This document shows, piece by piece, positions 43,694 to 51,498 of a stretch of 64,000 nt of DNA. The stretch spans positions 434,001-498,000 of the forward strand of contig NZ_RDSM01000003.1 of NCBI RefSeq assembly GCF_004115155.1, read 5' to 3'. The DNA comes from Granulicella sibirica (GTDB taxonomy: Bacteria; Acidobacteriota; Terriglobia; Terriglobales; Acidobacteriaceae). Under the pieces are notes generated by a model that saw only the letters and a program-made list of their open reading frames with translations, was not told the origin of the DNA and searched no databases. The position numbers and the translations under genes were made by a program. Each line of letters opens with the position of its first letter. The first letter of the stretch is position 1.

Positions 43694-46360
43694 TCAGGCT
43701 CCGGCGTAGAGCTGGAACGGTGCCCAGTAGATGGGCTTGCGGAAGACGCCTTCGGAGTGGAGCATGGTGAGCTTGGCGGAGCGCAGGGCGGCGTCGGGTG
43801 CGTCGCCCTCGCCGAGGCGGGTGTACATGTGAGCCATGAGCTCCGGGGTCGAGGCGTCGCTGATCTCCCAGAGGGAGCCGATGACGTTGTGGGATCCAGC
43901 GCGGAGAAAGGCCCAGGCCAGGCCGACAAGGCCTTCTCCGGCGTAGGCACGTGAGCCGGAGCCGTAGCAGGTGGAGATGGTGACGAGGTCGGCATGGATG
44001 TGGCTGTCGAGGATGCTGCTGGCGTAGAGCTTGTAAGCCTCGGGATGATCGGCCGGTGGGGAAAGGATGACGGCGGAGTCGAGCGGGTTGCGCTCGCTGG
44101 CGATGCCATGGGCGACAAAGTGGATGTAGGAGAAGCGGGCGGGATCGCTGGCGGCGTAGGCGCCGGGGGTGGCCTGGGGGCCGGTGAGGACGGCGCGGTG
44201 GGCTGTGGGGAACTGGTTGGCGATGCTGGCGACTTCGCTTGAGGCGTTGAGGAGCTCGGCTCGACCGCCGCCGGAGTAAACGGGGTCGCCGATGAGCAGA
44301 AGGTTGCGGGATTGCGGCTTCGGGTGGGGAGCGCGGGCAGCGAGGACGCTGAGCGACGGAGCGTTGGTGATGACCGCGTCTTCGATGAAGAAGTGGGGCT
44401 TCGCGCCGGGGGTGAGGAGGGTTTCGAAGTTCAAGCGGTGGAGGCCCTGGTCGGCGATGACAAAGAGTCTGCCCTGGGGAGCAACGAGCTTCTGAGCGGG
44501 GGAGATGAGGAGGTTGTAGAGGGTTTGGCCGGTGGAGGCGGGGTCGTCGAGGACGTCTTTGGTACTGAGGATGGCGGTGTTGTGCCGCGCGACGAGGGAG
44601 AGGACCGTATCACGGTCGGGTAGGCGGTAGAAGGCGGATTGAGTGGGGGTGAAGGCCCAGAGGTAGGAGTTGCCGGGGCGGAGGCAGTAGACGAGGATGG
44701 TGCCGTTGAGGCGGGCGGCGAGAGCGGTGGGGCTTGGAGTGCGGCTTGAGGATCCGTGGGGGTCGTGGGAAAGGCCGAGGCCGTCGGCAAGGGTCTCTGC
44801 GCGGCTGCGGTCGATGACGGCGAGGGCATCGTCGGTGCGGCCTTCGCGGATGAGTTGCTCCATGTAGCCAACGTAGACGTCGCTTCCGTTTTCAGAGAAC
44901 GGCAGCAGGGATTCGACTTTGTGGAACGAGGAGCGCTGGCGGTCGAAGGTTGCGATGGCGCGTTCGAACCACTGGTCTGCGGCGATGCGATCGCCGGACT
45001 GACCGAAGAGCTGCGCGGCGGTGCTTTCCACCTCCCACTGGATGGAGGGCTTGGACTGGGTGCGCTGGTCGAGGGAGACGAGCTTCGCGCGGGCTTCGTC
45101 AAGGTCGCCGGATTGGGCGAGGGCTCGGGCTTCGAGAAGAAGGGGCTGGAACATGCCCTTTTCGTTGCTGCGGGCGTTGGCGACGGCGATGGCGTCCCGG
45201 GCCTGGGCGAGGGACGATTTGGTGTCCCCGGACTCGAGGTCGAGGTAGCCGAGGGCCACCTGGGCATCGACGATCTCTTCGTGGTTTCCGATCGATTTTG
45301 CCAGTTGGTAGGACTGCTCGTAGGAGGTGCGTGCCTGGGTGAGATGACCGAGCTTGAACTGGGCGAGGCCCATGTCGTTTAGCCATTCGACCTGGTCGAT
45401 GGGGGATCCGAGGGCCTTCGCTTCGCGCTCGGCATCCTGGGAGTTGGCGAGGGCGCGGCTGTAGTCACCCATCTTGAAGTAGGTCCAGCCTTCGCTGCCC
45501 ATGGCCTTCTCGATCACGAGGCCGGCGCCGATACCTTTTGCCTTGTCGGATCCTTCCTGAAAGAGCCCCAGGGCGTCTTCGTAGTGCTCCTTGCGAAGGG
45601 AGACGACACCGAGGTTCAACAGGGCATAGGCCTGCTGCAGCGGGTCGTTGGCTCTTTCCGCGCTCGTGAGCGCGAGCGTGAAGGATCGCCCGGCCGCATC
45701 GAGTTCCCCATGCTCGACGTCGATGACGCCATCCGCGATATAAACTCCCGCGCGCTCACTCTCGTCGGCTGTTCCGCGCTCTGCTTCCGCAAGAGACTTC
45801 CTGGCGAGGTCGAGGTTTCCGGCCCGGGTGTAGGCGACGGAGAGAAGCGTGGCGCGTGAGACGGCTGCCGGCCGGGATTGGGGCGAAGAAGGCTCCTCCA
45901 GCAGACGCCGTGCCTCTTCGGTCCGCCCCTGGTACAGCAGAATCTTTGCCCGTTGCAGGCGGAATCGCTCGATCCACTCGGGGGAACTTTGTAAGACGAA
46001 GCCTTCGGTCAGGCGTGTCTGCTCATCTGCCTGGGCCAGACGGCCCGACACGAAGGATTGTTCGATGCTCTTGTACAGGCCTTCCGGAGTCGACGCGGAC
46101 CACCCCTGGCAGTGAAGCCCGAGGAGTAGCAGTGCCGCCGCCAGGGCTACGGGATAGTGCGTCCATTGGAGTGGGCGCTGGCGAAGCTGACGACCCCCTG
46201 GCCGAGCGATCCCAATTCCGCACGGAGCATCGTGATATGGGTCTGCTTGGGGCTCACAAGCAACTCGCCTAAAAAGACGTTCCCGAAGTCCGGAACGCGG
46301 ACCACGTGGCCGTAGTTGACCAAAGGCGATTTCACCGGAACCTCCTTGACTATGGAACAT
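43694..46360 (-). CDS. TPR protein with C-terminal CHAT (caspase-like) protease domain
   Basis: Up to 888 residues. A hydrophobic leader (P-V-A-L-A-A-A-L-L-L-L-G-L) is followed by many tetratricopeptide repeats (about 100-500) and a CHAT domain (about 610-885). The His-Cys dyad is intact: F-V-A-H-G (His751) and T-I-S-T-C-Y-G-S (Cys798). CHAT proteins are caspase-related peptidases used in signalling and programmed death. The start is odd: no ATG, GTG or TTG precedes the leader except ATG 46360, which overlaps the upstream gene by 214 bases; a rare start codon is an alternative. It is last in an ECF sigma operon. Confidence 0.82.
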   Translation of the reverse strand: MFHSQGGSGEIAFGQLRPRGPRSGLRERLFRRVACEPQADPYHDAPCGIGIARPGGRQLRQRPLQWTHYPVALAAALLLLGLHCQGWSASTPEGLYKSIEQSFVSGRLAQADEQTRLTEGFVLQSSPEWIERFRLQRAKILLYQGRTEEARRLLEEPSSPQSRPAAVSRATLLSVAYTRAGNLDLARKSLAEAERGTADESERAGVYIADGVIDVEHGELDAAGRSFTLALTSAERANDPLQQAYALLNLGVVSLRKEHYEDALGLFQEGSDKAKGIGAGLVIEKAMGSEGWTYFKMGDYSRALANSQDAEREAKALGSPIDQVEWLNDMGLAQFKLGHLTQARTSYEQSYQLAKSIGNHEEIVDAQVALGYLDLESGDTKSSLAQARDAIAVANARSNEKGMFQPLLLEARALAQSGDLDEARAKLVSLDQRTQSKPSIQWEVESTAAQLFGQSGDRIAADQWFERAIATFDRQRSSFHKVESLLPFSENGSDVYVGYMEQLIREGRTDDALAVIDRSRAETLADGLGLSHDPHGSSSRTPSPTALAARLNGTILVYCLRPGNSYLWAFTPTQSAFYRLPDRDTVLSLVARHNTAILSTKDVLDDPASTGQTLYNLLISPAQKLVAPQGRLFVIADQGLHRLNFETLLTPGAKPHFFIEDAVITNAPSLSVLAARAPHPKPQSRNLLLIGDPVYSGGGRAELLNASSEVASIANQFPTAHRAVLTGPQATPGAYAASDPARFSYIHFVAHGIASERNPLDSAVILSPPADHPEAYKLYASSILDSHIHADLVTISTCYGSGSRAYAGEGLVGLAWAFLRAGSHNVIGSLWEISDASTPELMAHMYTRLGEGDAPDAALRSAKLTMLHSEGVFRKPIYWAPFQLYAGA

Positions 46361-46980
46361 AGCACGCTACCTCCATCTCTCAGGGAAGTTGGTGGGTCCT
46401 TGCTGGTGAATCGAGCTCTGAGCCAGTCGGGCCAGGCCTTCTGCTCGAGCGCGTTCACGTACTGATCGCGGGCGATGCCGTAGAGCGAGTCGAAGGTGGG
46501 GAGGGCCTCGAAGTCCGGCTCATCGGGCCGGACAACATCAGGCCCGAGCTGGAAGGTCTGGTCGATAAGAACCGGCGTGACCAACTCGCCGCCCATGCGG
46601 AGGTTAAGGTACTGCGTGCCGCTGATGGAGATGCGGTCGGGTCTGCCGTCGGCCCAGTGCATCACCGAAAGCTGCGCCACGATGCGGTCCGCGGTGATGA
46701 TCTCCTGGACATTGACCTTTTCGACGGTGCTCGTGACGACGCTGCGCCAGAGGCCGTTTTCCGGCTCGTGGCGGCCGTGCACGCGGACGGAGGCGCGTCC
46801 CACGGTGAAGACGCCGTGGCCCTCAATCTTGGACGTCGACTTGGAGTCTTCTCCGCCAGCCTGAGCGAGCGAGGCAGAGGCGCGACTGGACACGACCTTC
46901 TCGGATGGCAGCGTGAGATAGCCTCCCACGGCGGCGCCGTCGGCGTGGTAATAGAACTGCTGCTTCAAACTCGTGTTCAT
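46147..46980 (-). CDS. Hypothetical protein of the ECF-CHAT operon
   Basis: A 277-residue protein with no signal peptide or membrane segment that I can see, rich in beta-prone stretches such as G-T-Q-Y-L-N-L-R-M. I do not recognise a family. It lies 51 bases after the anti-sigma stop and its 3' end overlaps the CHAT frame. It could be a substrate, sensor or adaptor of the CHAT protein, as uncharacterised partners often sit beside such peptidases; this is context only. Confidence 0.65.
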   Translation of the reverse strand: MNTSLKQQFYYHADGAAVGGYLTLPSEKVVSSRASASLAQAGGEDSKSTSKIEGHGVFTVGRASVRVHGRHEPENGLWRSVVTSTVEKVNVQEIITADRIVAQLSVMHWADGRPDRISISGTQYLNLRMGGELVTPVLIDQTFQLGPDVVRPDEPDFEALPTFDSLYGIARDQYVNALEQKAWPDWLRARFTSKDPPTSLRDGGSVLCSIVKEVPVKSPLVNYGHVVRVPDFGNVFLGELLVSPKQTHITMLRAELGSLGQGVVSFASAHSNGRTIP

Positions 46981-47031
46981 CCTGAGCGGACCTCTCGCAG
47001 GTTACGTACCTGTCTGTCGCTCTCGCCCAAT

Positions 47032-47703
47032 CTAGTCGAGCGAAAGCGAAAACTGGTATCTGGATAGCTCGGCCGGCCCGATGATGCCTGAGGGGCTCTT
47101 GCCTTCAACGATCAGGCGGTTGATGCCGGCCTGGGTGGATGCGGACGGTATGCGGACCGTCACCGTGTCCTTTGCCTGCTCGGCTGTAACCTCGCCGTGC
47201 CACACAAGGGCTCCGGAAGGAGAATACAGCGAGCAGACATACGCCGCGTAACTGTTTTGCGCCGGAATGTCGAAGGAGACGAAGAACGATCCTCCGCGAG
47301 GCGCGTGAACTTCCTTGATATCTTCGCTGCGCGCTGTTCCGGCGGCGAGCGAAACACCGTTGATGATGGCCGGGCTGCTGGCCTGAGTTGCTTCGTGCCT
47401 CGCGCCGGGGATGACAACTGTGGTGTCGTATCCGATGACGAGGAGGCAGGCCGCGAGGGCCGGGGCGAGCAGGGCAGGGCTGAGGATCCACGCATACCAC
47501 GCTGGCTTCTGGCTGCGGCTGTAAGCGAGGGCGGGAAGCTCATCGCGCGAGGCTTCGAGGAAAACGACTCCGGCCTTAAGATCGTCGGCACACTCCTTGC
47601 AGTCGAACAGGTGGTCTTCAAACCGCTCTCTGGCGGGTCCGTTGAGCTCTCCGAGGATGTAACGTTCGATACTGGACTCTTGGATTGCGTCCTTATGATT
47701 CAT
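47032..47703 (-). CDS. Zinc-finger anti-sigma factor (membrane)
   Basis: A 223-residue protein with an N-terminal zf-HC2 motif H-L-F-D-C-K-E-C (about residues 31-38), one membrane segment (about 78-97), and a beta-rich outer domain (about 110-220). This is the layout of ZAS-type anti-sigma factors that hold an ECF sigma factor at the membrane. It follows the sigma gene by 48 bases. The signal for release is unknown. Confidence 0.82.
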   Translation of the reverse strand: MNHKDAIQESSIERYILGELNGPARERFEDHLFDCKECADDLKAGVVFLEASRDELPALAYSRSQKPAWYAWILSPALLAPALAACLLVIGYDTTVVIPGARHEATQASSPAIINGVSLAAGTARSEDIKEVHAPRGGSFFVSFDIPAQNSYAAYVCSLYSPSGALVWHGEVTAEQAKDTVTVRIPSASTQAGINRLIVEGKSPSGIIGPAELSRYQFSLSLD

Positions 47704-47751
47704 GTCGTGAACCTCCGATGAAGGGATGGTGCCGGGAGAGGGCGAAACGTC

Positions 47752-48360
47752 TCAAAGAATCGGCAGGCAAAAGAAAAATAATGGGAGGAAGGTCCTCCGA
47801 TTGCCACTTTGCTTCGTATATTGCTGCCGGAAGGCCTCCTTGGCGCGGTGGACAAGGACGCGCATGTAGCCGCGATCGATGCCGAGCTCGCGGCAGACCT
47901 CGTCCTTGTCGCGATCCTGGAGGAAGACCGCCTGCAGAATGTTGCGGTCGCGGGGACTCAGTCCGGTGAGCACATTGTGTACGGTCTTCGAGGTTTCGGT
48001 CGAGATGACGTCGTGGAGGGCATCGGTCCGGCTGTCGACAAGCTGGCGGGCCTGTTCGTCTTCGAGTGGGTCCGCGCGCTTGGCGGAACGGTATTGCTCG
48101 AAGAGCACGTTGTTGCAGATGGAATTGACGAGGGGGCCGAGGCGCTCCGCCTGGCGGATGCCGTTTTCGCTGCGAAGAAGAACGAAAAAGCGCGAAAACG
48201 TCTCCTGGCGAACGTCCTCGATTGCCTGCTTCGACTGCAGGCGTGAGCGAACCTTGAGCGTGATCAGTTCTCCGAAGTACTTGTGAAAATGCTGCTCCGT
48301 CTCCTTATCTCCCTGCCGGAGCCGCTCCACATACGGGGCATCGAATGTCTCGAAGTTCAA
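47752..48360 (-). CDS. ECF-type RNA polymerase sigma factor
   Basis: About 202 residues with sigma region 2 (I-E-D-V-R-Q-E-T-F-S-R-F) and region 4 (L-S-P-R-D-R-N-I-L-Q-A-V-F onward, with helix-turn-helix V-C-R-E-L-G-I-D). TTG 48360 is proposed because GGAGG lies just before it, though the spacing is short; the longer frame to 48492 adds residues without sigma character. It heads a four-gene operon ending in the CHAT protein and probably controls its own operon. Confidence 0.82.
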   Translation of the reverse strand: MNFETFDAPYVERLRQGDKETEQHFHKYFGELITLKVRSRLQSKQAIEDVRQETFSRFFVLLRSENGIRQAERLGPLVNSICNNVLFEQYRSAKRADPLEDEQARQLVDSRTDALHDVISTETSKTVHNVLTGLSPRDRNILQAVFLQDRDKDEVCRELGIDRGYMRVLVHRAKEAFRQQYTKQSGNRRTFLPLFFFCLPIL

Positions 48361-48717
48361 CAATCCTCCAAAGGTGCCGGTGGGGTGGATTCTACACCCC
48401 GGTGGTTGGGCCACAGCAGGAGCGCGGCGGCAGGAACGGTGGCTGAAAAGAATCGCGCGATGAGGTTGAAACGTTTGCTTCAGCCATTGCACTAACAGGG
48501 CAGAACGTGTTCACGAGCAGATGCGTTACTCAGGGCAACCCCGCCTCCGTGCGGGTCGTACGAGCCCGCGAGTGAGCTGGGCTCCGGACACAAACGATGC
48601 GCGCCAGGTTGCGGCGGACCTCCATGATATCCGAAGGCAAACGATTGCCACGATGATTTGGAGAAGGCGCTCGAGGCTGCGCACGAGGCCATGTCGTTCT
48701 AACTCTGGAGATCTCTC

Positions 48718-49119
48718 ATGTCGATGGTGCGTGTGGTTGCGGCGGCGCTTGCGGTCTGGCGTCTGACCCACCTGATTCACTCGGAAGACGGGCCGTTCCG
48801 GATCCTGAAAAGGATGCGAGAAGCGTTGCGCCGGCTTTCAATGTCGGGTGCGGTGGACTGTTTTCTGTGCCTGAGCATCTGGGTGGCGGTTCCGTTCGGC
48901 TGTGTGCTCGGGTCGTCGTTTGCGGAGGTGGTGATCCTGATCCTGGCGTTCTCGGCAGTGACGATCCTGATCGATCGTTCGGCTGGACTCTCGGAGCAGG
49001 GTGCGTTGTTTCTGGAAGAACCCTATAAGGAGGAGGTAGAGGCATGGCCTGTGGATGCGGACAGCACGGAATTCGATCGTCGTATCGGCCGGAACGGCAG
49101 ATGGCGGCGATCCGCGTAA
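48718..49119 (+). CDS. DUF1360-like small membrane protein
   Basis: A 133-residue protein with A-V-W-R-L-T-H-L near the start, a D-C-F-L-C-L-S-I-W-V-A motif and two or three membrane segments, resembling DUF1360 proteins found in phages and some sporulating bacteria. Its 3' end overlaps the next small gene by 76 bases in another frame, an arrangement common in phage genomes. No other phage gene is near. Its function is unknown. Confidence 0.65.
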   Translation: MSMVRVVAAALAVWRLTHLIHSEDGPFRILKRMREALRRLSMSGAVDCFLCLSIWVAVPFGCVLGSSFAEVVILILAFSAVTILIDRSAGLSEQGALFLEEPYKEEVEAWPVDADSTEFDRRIGRNGRWRRSA

Positions 49120-49292
49120 ACGAGGTGCCGGTTCAGGCGGCGCTGTTTCAGTATGTGGGGCGCACCCGGCTGGCGGCCGTGGGACAGGTCACGCGTCAGG
49201 TATACCGGTTCGAGACGCCGGGAGCGAAGGTGATCGTGGACGGGCGAGACGTGGCTTCGCTTACTTCGGTCCCGGTGCTGGTGCGACTTTGA
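49044..49292 (+). CDS. Small phage-like hypothetical protein
   Basis: An 82-residue product starting M-A-C-G-C-G. The beta-rich body contains the pattern Y-V-G-R-T-R-L-A-A-V-G-Q-V-T and F-E-T-P-G-A-K-V-I-V-D, seen in small proteins of phage and integrated elements. A strong AAGGAGG lies seven bases before ATG 49044, inside the upstream DUF1360 gene, which supports expression despite the 76-base overlap. The function is unknown. Confidence 0.55.
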   Translation: MACGCGQHGIRSSYRPERQMAAIRVNEVPVQAALFQYVGRTRLAAVGQVTRQVYRFETPGAKVIVDGRDVASLTSVPVLVRL

Positions 49293-49302
49293 CCGACGGG
49301 TG

Positions 49303-49842
49303 CTAGCGAGTCGAGAAGGCGCTGAAGCTGAACCACACGGATTCGGCGTCGCTCAGCCGGCTCCTGGTGACCGGCTTGGCGGGATCGGCGGAGTGGTGCA
49401 GGTGGCCTGATGTGGCCTGTCCGGTCTGCCGGGCGCCAGCGGGGAGGCCGAAGAGGCAGCCGTAGTTCTGCGAAACCGAGACGATCTCGGCGAAGTAGGC
49501 CGTGGGAAATTCGAATTGTCGTATGCAGATATGGGCGTAGGCGTGGCCCTGCGAGCGCGGCTCCATGCACAGACTGTAAAAGGGACCGATGCCGAAGAGG
49601 GTCTTGCCCGCGGAATCCTGCAGGGCGAAGTCGGTGTGCCAGGTAGCGGTCCGATTCTCATCCCAGTTGGTGGTGGTACAGCTCCAGGTTCCGGAGCCGT
49701 CGGCGTTGAAGACGAGCTTTCCCGGGTCTTGCTGGCACTCGCCGCAGGCGACGCCGGGCAGCACAAGCTCCTTGGCTGGACGGGCAAGAAAATCAATTTC
49801 GGCCTTGCTCTGTCCGCTGCTGGATACCGTTGGTCTGCTCAT
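49303..49842 (-). CDS. Hypothetical protein (DUF6294-like)
   Basis: A 179-residue soluble protein without a signal peptide. Two pairs of cysteines lie in C-G-E-C and later single sites; the middle G-S-G-T-W-S-C-T-T and F-G-I-G-P-F-Y are beta-like and remind me of DUF6294 proteins, a weak resemblance. It converges on the phage-like pair ten bases away. No function is proposed. Confidence 0.5.
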   Translation of the reverse strand: MSRPTVSSSGQSKAEIDFLARPAKELVLPGVACGECQQDPGKLVFNADGSGTWSCTTTNWDENRTATWHTDFALQDSAGKTLFGIGPFYSLCMEPRSQGHAYAHICIRQFEFPTAYFAEIVSVSQNYGCLFGLPAGARQTGQATSGHLHHSADPAKPVTRSRLSDAESVWFSFSAFSTR

Positions 49843-49998
49843 TCGATGAAAGGGGCCCTTTTTCTGTGTCTCATGGTTTACGCACTGGCTGGCAAACTGG
49901 TTCTAAAGTAGCAGCTAAATTACACAAAATAGGGATCGTGCTCTTGAAATGAGGGCGTGGAGAGATATTCCGGCGGAAACGAAGCGCCTATCGACGAA

Positions 49999-50028
49999 AC
50001 GGCCGCCGTGGTGTCCCCCGGCGGCCGT
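49999..50028 (-). terminator. Terminator-like hairpin after the RND efflux operon
   Basis: ACGGCCGCCG and CGGCGGCCGT form a perfect 10-bp GC-rich stem 19 bases after the outer-membrane-factor stop. On the minus strand only a short TTT follows, so termination strength is uncertain. Confidence 0.55.
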
Positions 50029-50046
50029 CCCCCTGAAGCGCGTGGT

Positions 50047-51498
50047 TTATTGCCAGCCGCCGCCGAGGGCGCTGTAGAGCTGGACAAGGGTGAGTGCTTC
50101 ACCCTGTTGGGCGCTGACCAGGTTTAGCTGCGCGGAGAAGAGCGTGGAGTCCGTGGTGAGGACTTCGAGGTAGGCGGTGGCTCCGCCCTGGTAGCGGAGC
50201 CGCGCCAGTCGGGTTGCATCCTGGGCGGCTGCCACCAGCTTCTCCTGCTCGACACGGTAGTCATGCTGCTTCTTCAGCGCGATCAGCGCGTTCGAAACGT
50301 CGCGGAAGGCGCCGGCGATGGTCTTCTGATAGGTGATGACCATCTCTTCCTCGGTCCGCTTGGAGAGGTTGAGCTGTCCACGAAGTTTGCCACCGGCGAA
50401 GATGGGCTGGGTTAGGGTTCCGATACCGTAGATGGTCTTGCTGTCTGTGGTGAAGATATCGGAGAAGCTTCCGCCGCCGACGCCCGCGGAAGCGGAGATC
50501 GCAAGCTGCGGGAAGAACTGGGCGCGGGCTACGCCGATCTGCGCGTTGGCCGCGACGAGGGTCGCCTCCGCCTGCTGGATATCCGGGCGGCGCTCAAGAA
50601 GCTGAGACGGAAGGCCGGTGGGGATCTCCTGCGGGGGCGGGGTGAGAGCGTTCGGCGACACCCGAACGATGGGACCCGGGTTCTCGCCGAGGAGAAGCTT
50701 GATCGCGTTCTCCTCCTGCTGGATCTGCTGCTCAAGCTGCGGGATCTGCGAGGAGGCGGTGTAGAGAAGCTGCTCGGCCTGGCGGACGTCGGAGAGAGGG
50801 GCGGCACCACCCTGTTCGAGCGTCTTGGTGAGGTCGACGGAGTCCTGACGGATCTTCAGGGTCTGCTTGGCGATGTCGAGCTGCTTGTCGAGGGCGCGGA
50901 TCTGGATGTATCCAGTAGCGACATTCTGGACGAGCGTCATCCGAACGGCGCGTTGAGCCCACGTGGTCGCAAGGAGTTGGGCACGGGCGGCTTCGGTCTG
51001 ACGGCGATAGAGGCCCCAGAAGTCAGGAGTCCAGGCGGCCGAGAGGTTGAAGCTGCCAGCGGCCAGGGGGCTTGTAATCCCGCCCGAGCTGCTGTTGTTG
51101 TTGCTTCCACCCAGGGTCGAAGCCGGGAAGGACGCGCCGAAGCCGGTGCCACCCGCGCTCAGCGTGGGAAACTGCTGGGCGCGCGTGATCTGGACCTGCG
51201 ATTCCTGTTCGAGGATGCGCTCGGCGGCGATGCGCACGTCGAAGTTATTGACGAGCGCCTTACGGATCAGCTCCTGGAGTTCCGGCTCCTGGTAGACGGA
51301 GGCCCACTTCTGGTCGCCGATGGAGCTTTGCGCATCGCTGACGATAGCGGCTTCATCGGCGCCACGGAAGGCAGGAGGCGCCGGCACGGCGGGGCGTTTA
51401 TAGTTCGGTCCTACCTTGCAGCCGGCGATTGCCGCCAGAAGCAGGCCGGAGGCCGTAAGAGATGCAGTGCGTTTGAGACCTGCGAGCAAGCTGCTCAT
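50047..51498 (-). CDS. RND efflux outer-membrane lipoprotein (NodT/OprM family)
   Basis: A 483-residue outer-membrane factor with lipobox A-I-A-G-C near residue 27, then the family start K-V-G-P-N-Y-K-R-P, two TolC-like repeats of coiled coil and barrel, and the final T-L-V-Q-L-Y-S-A-L-G-G-G-W. It opens with a four-base overlap with the pump gene and is third in the operon. It forms the exit duct of the tripartite pump. Confidence 0.92.
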   Translation of the reverse strand: MSSLLAGLKRTASLTASGLLLAAIAGCKVGPNYKRPAVPAPPAFRGADEAAIVSDAQSSIGDQKWASVYQEPELQELIRKALVNNFDVRIAAERILEQESQVQITRAQQFPTLSAGGTGFGASFPASTLGGSNNNSSSGGITSPLAAGSFNLSAAWTPDFWGLYRRQTEAARAQLLATTWAQRAVRMTLVQNVATGYIQIRALDKQLDIAKQTLKIRQDSVDLTKTLEQGGAAPLSDVRQAEQLLYTASSQIPQLEQQIQQEENAIKLLLGENPGPIVRVSPNALTPPPQEIPTGLPSQLLERRPDIQQAEATLVAANAQIGVARAQFFPQLAISASAGVGGGSFSDIFTTDSKTIYGIGTLTQPIFAGGKLRGQLNLSKRTEEEMVITYQKTIAGAFRDVSNALIALKKQHDYRVEQEKLVAAAQDATRLARLRYQGGATAYLEVLTTDSTLFSAQLNLVSAQQGEALTLVQLYSALGGGWQ

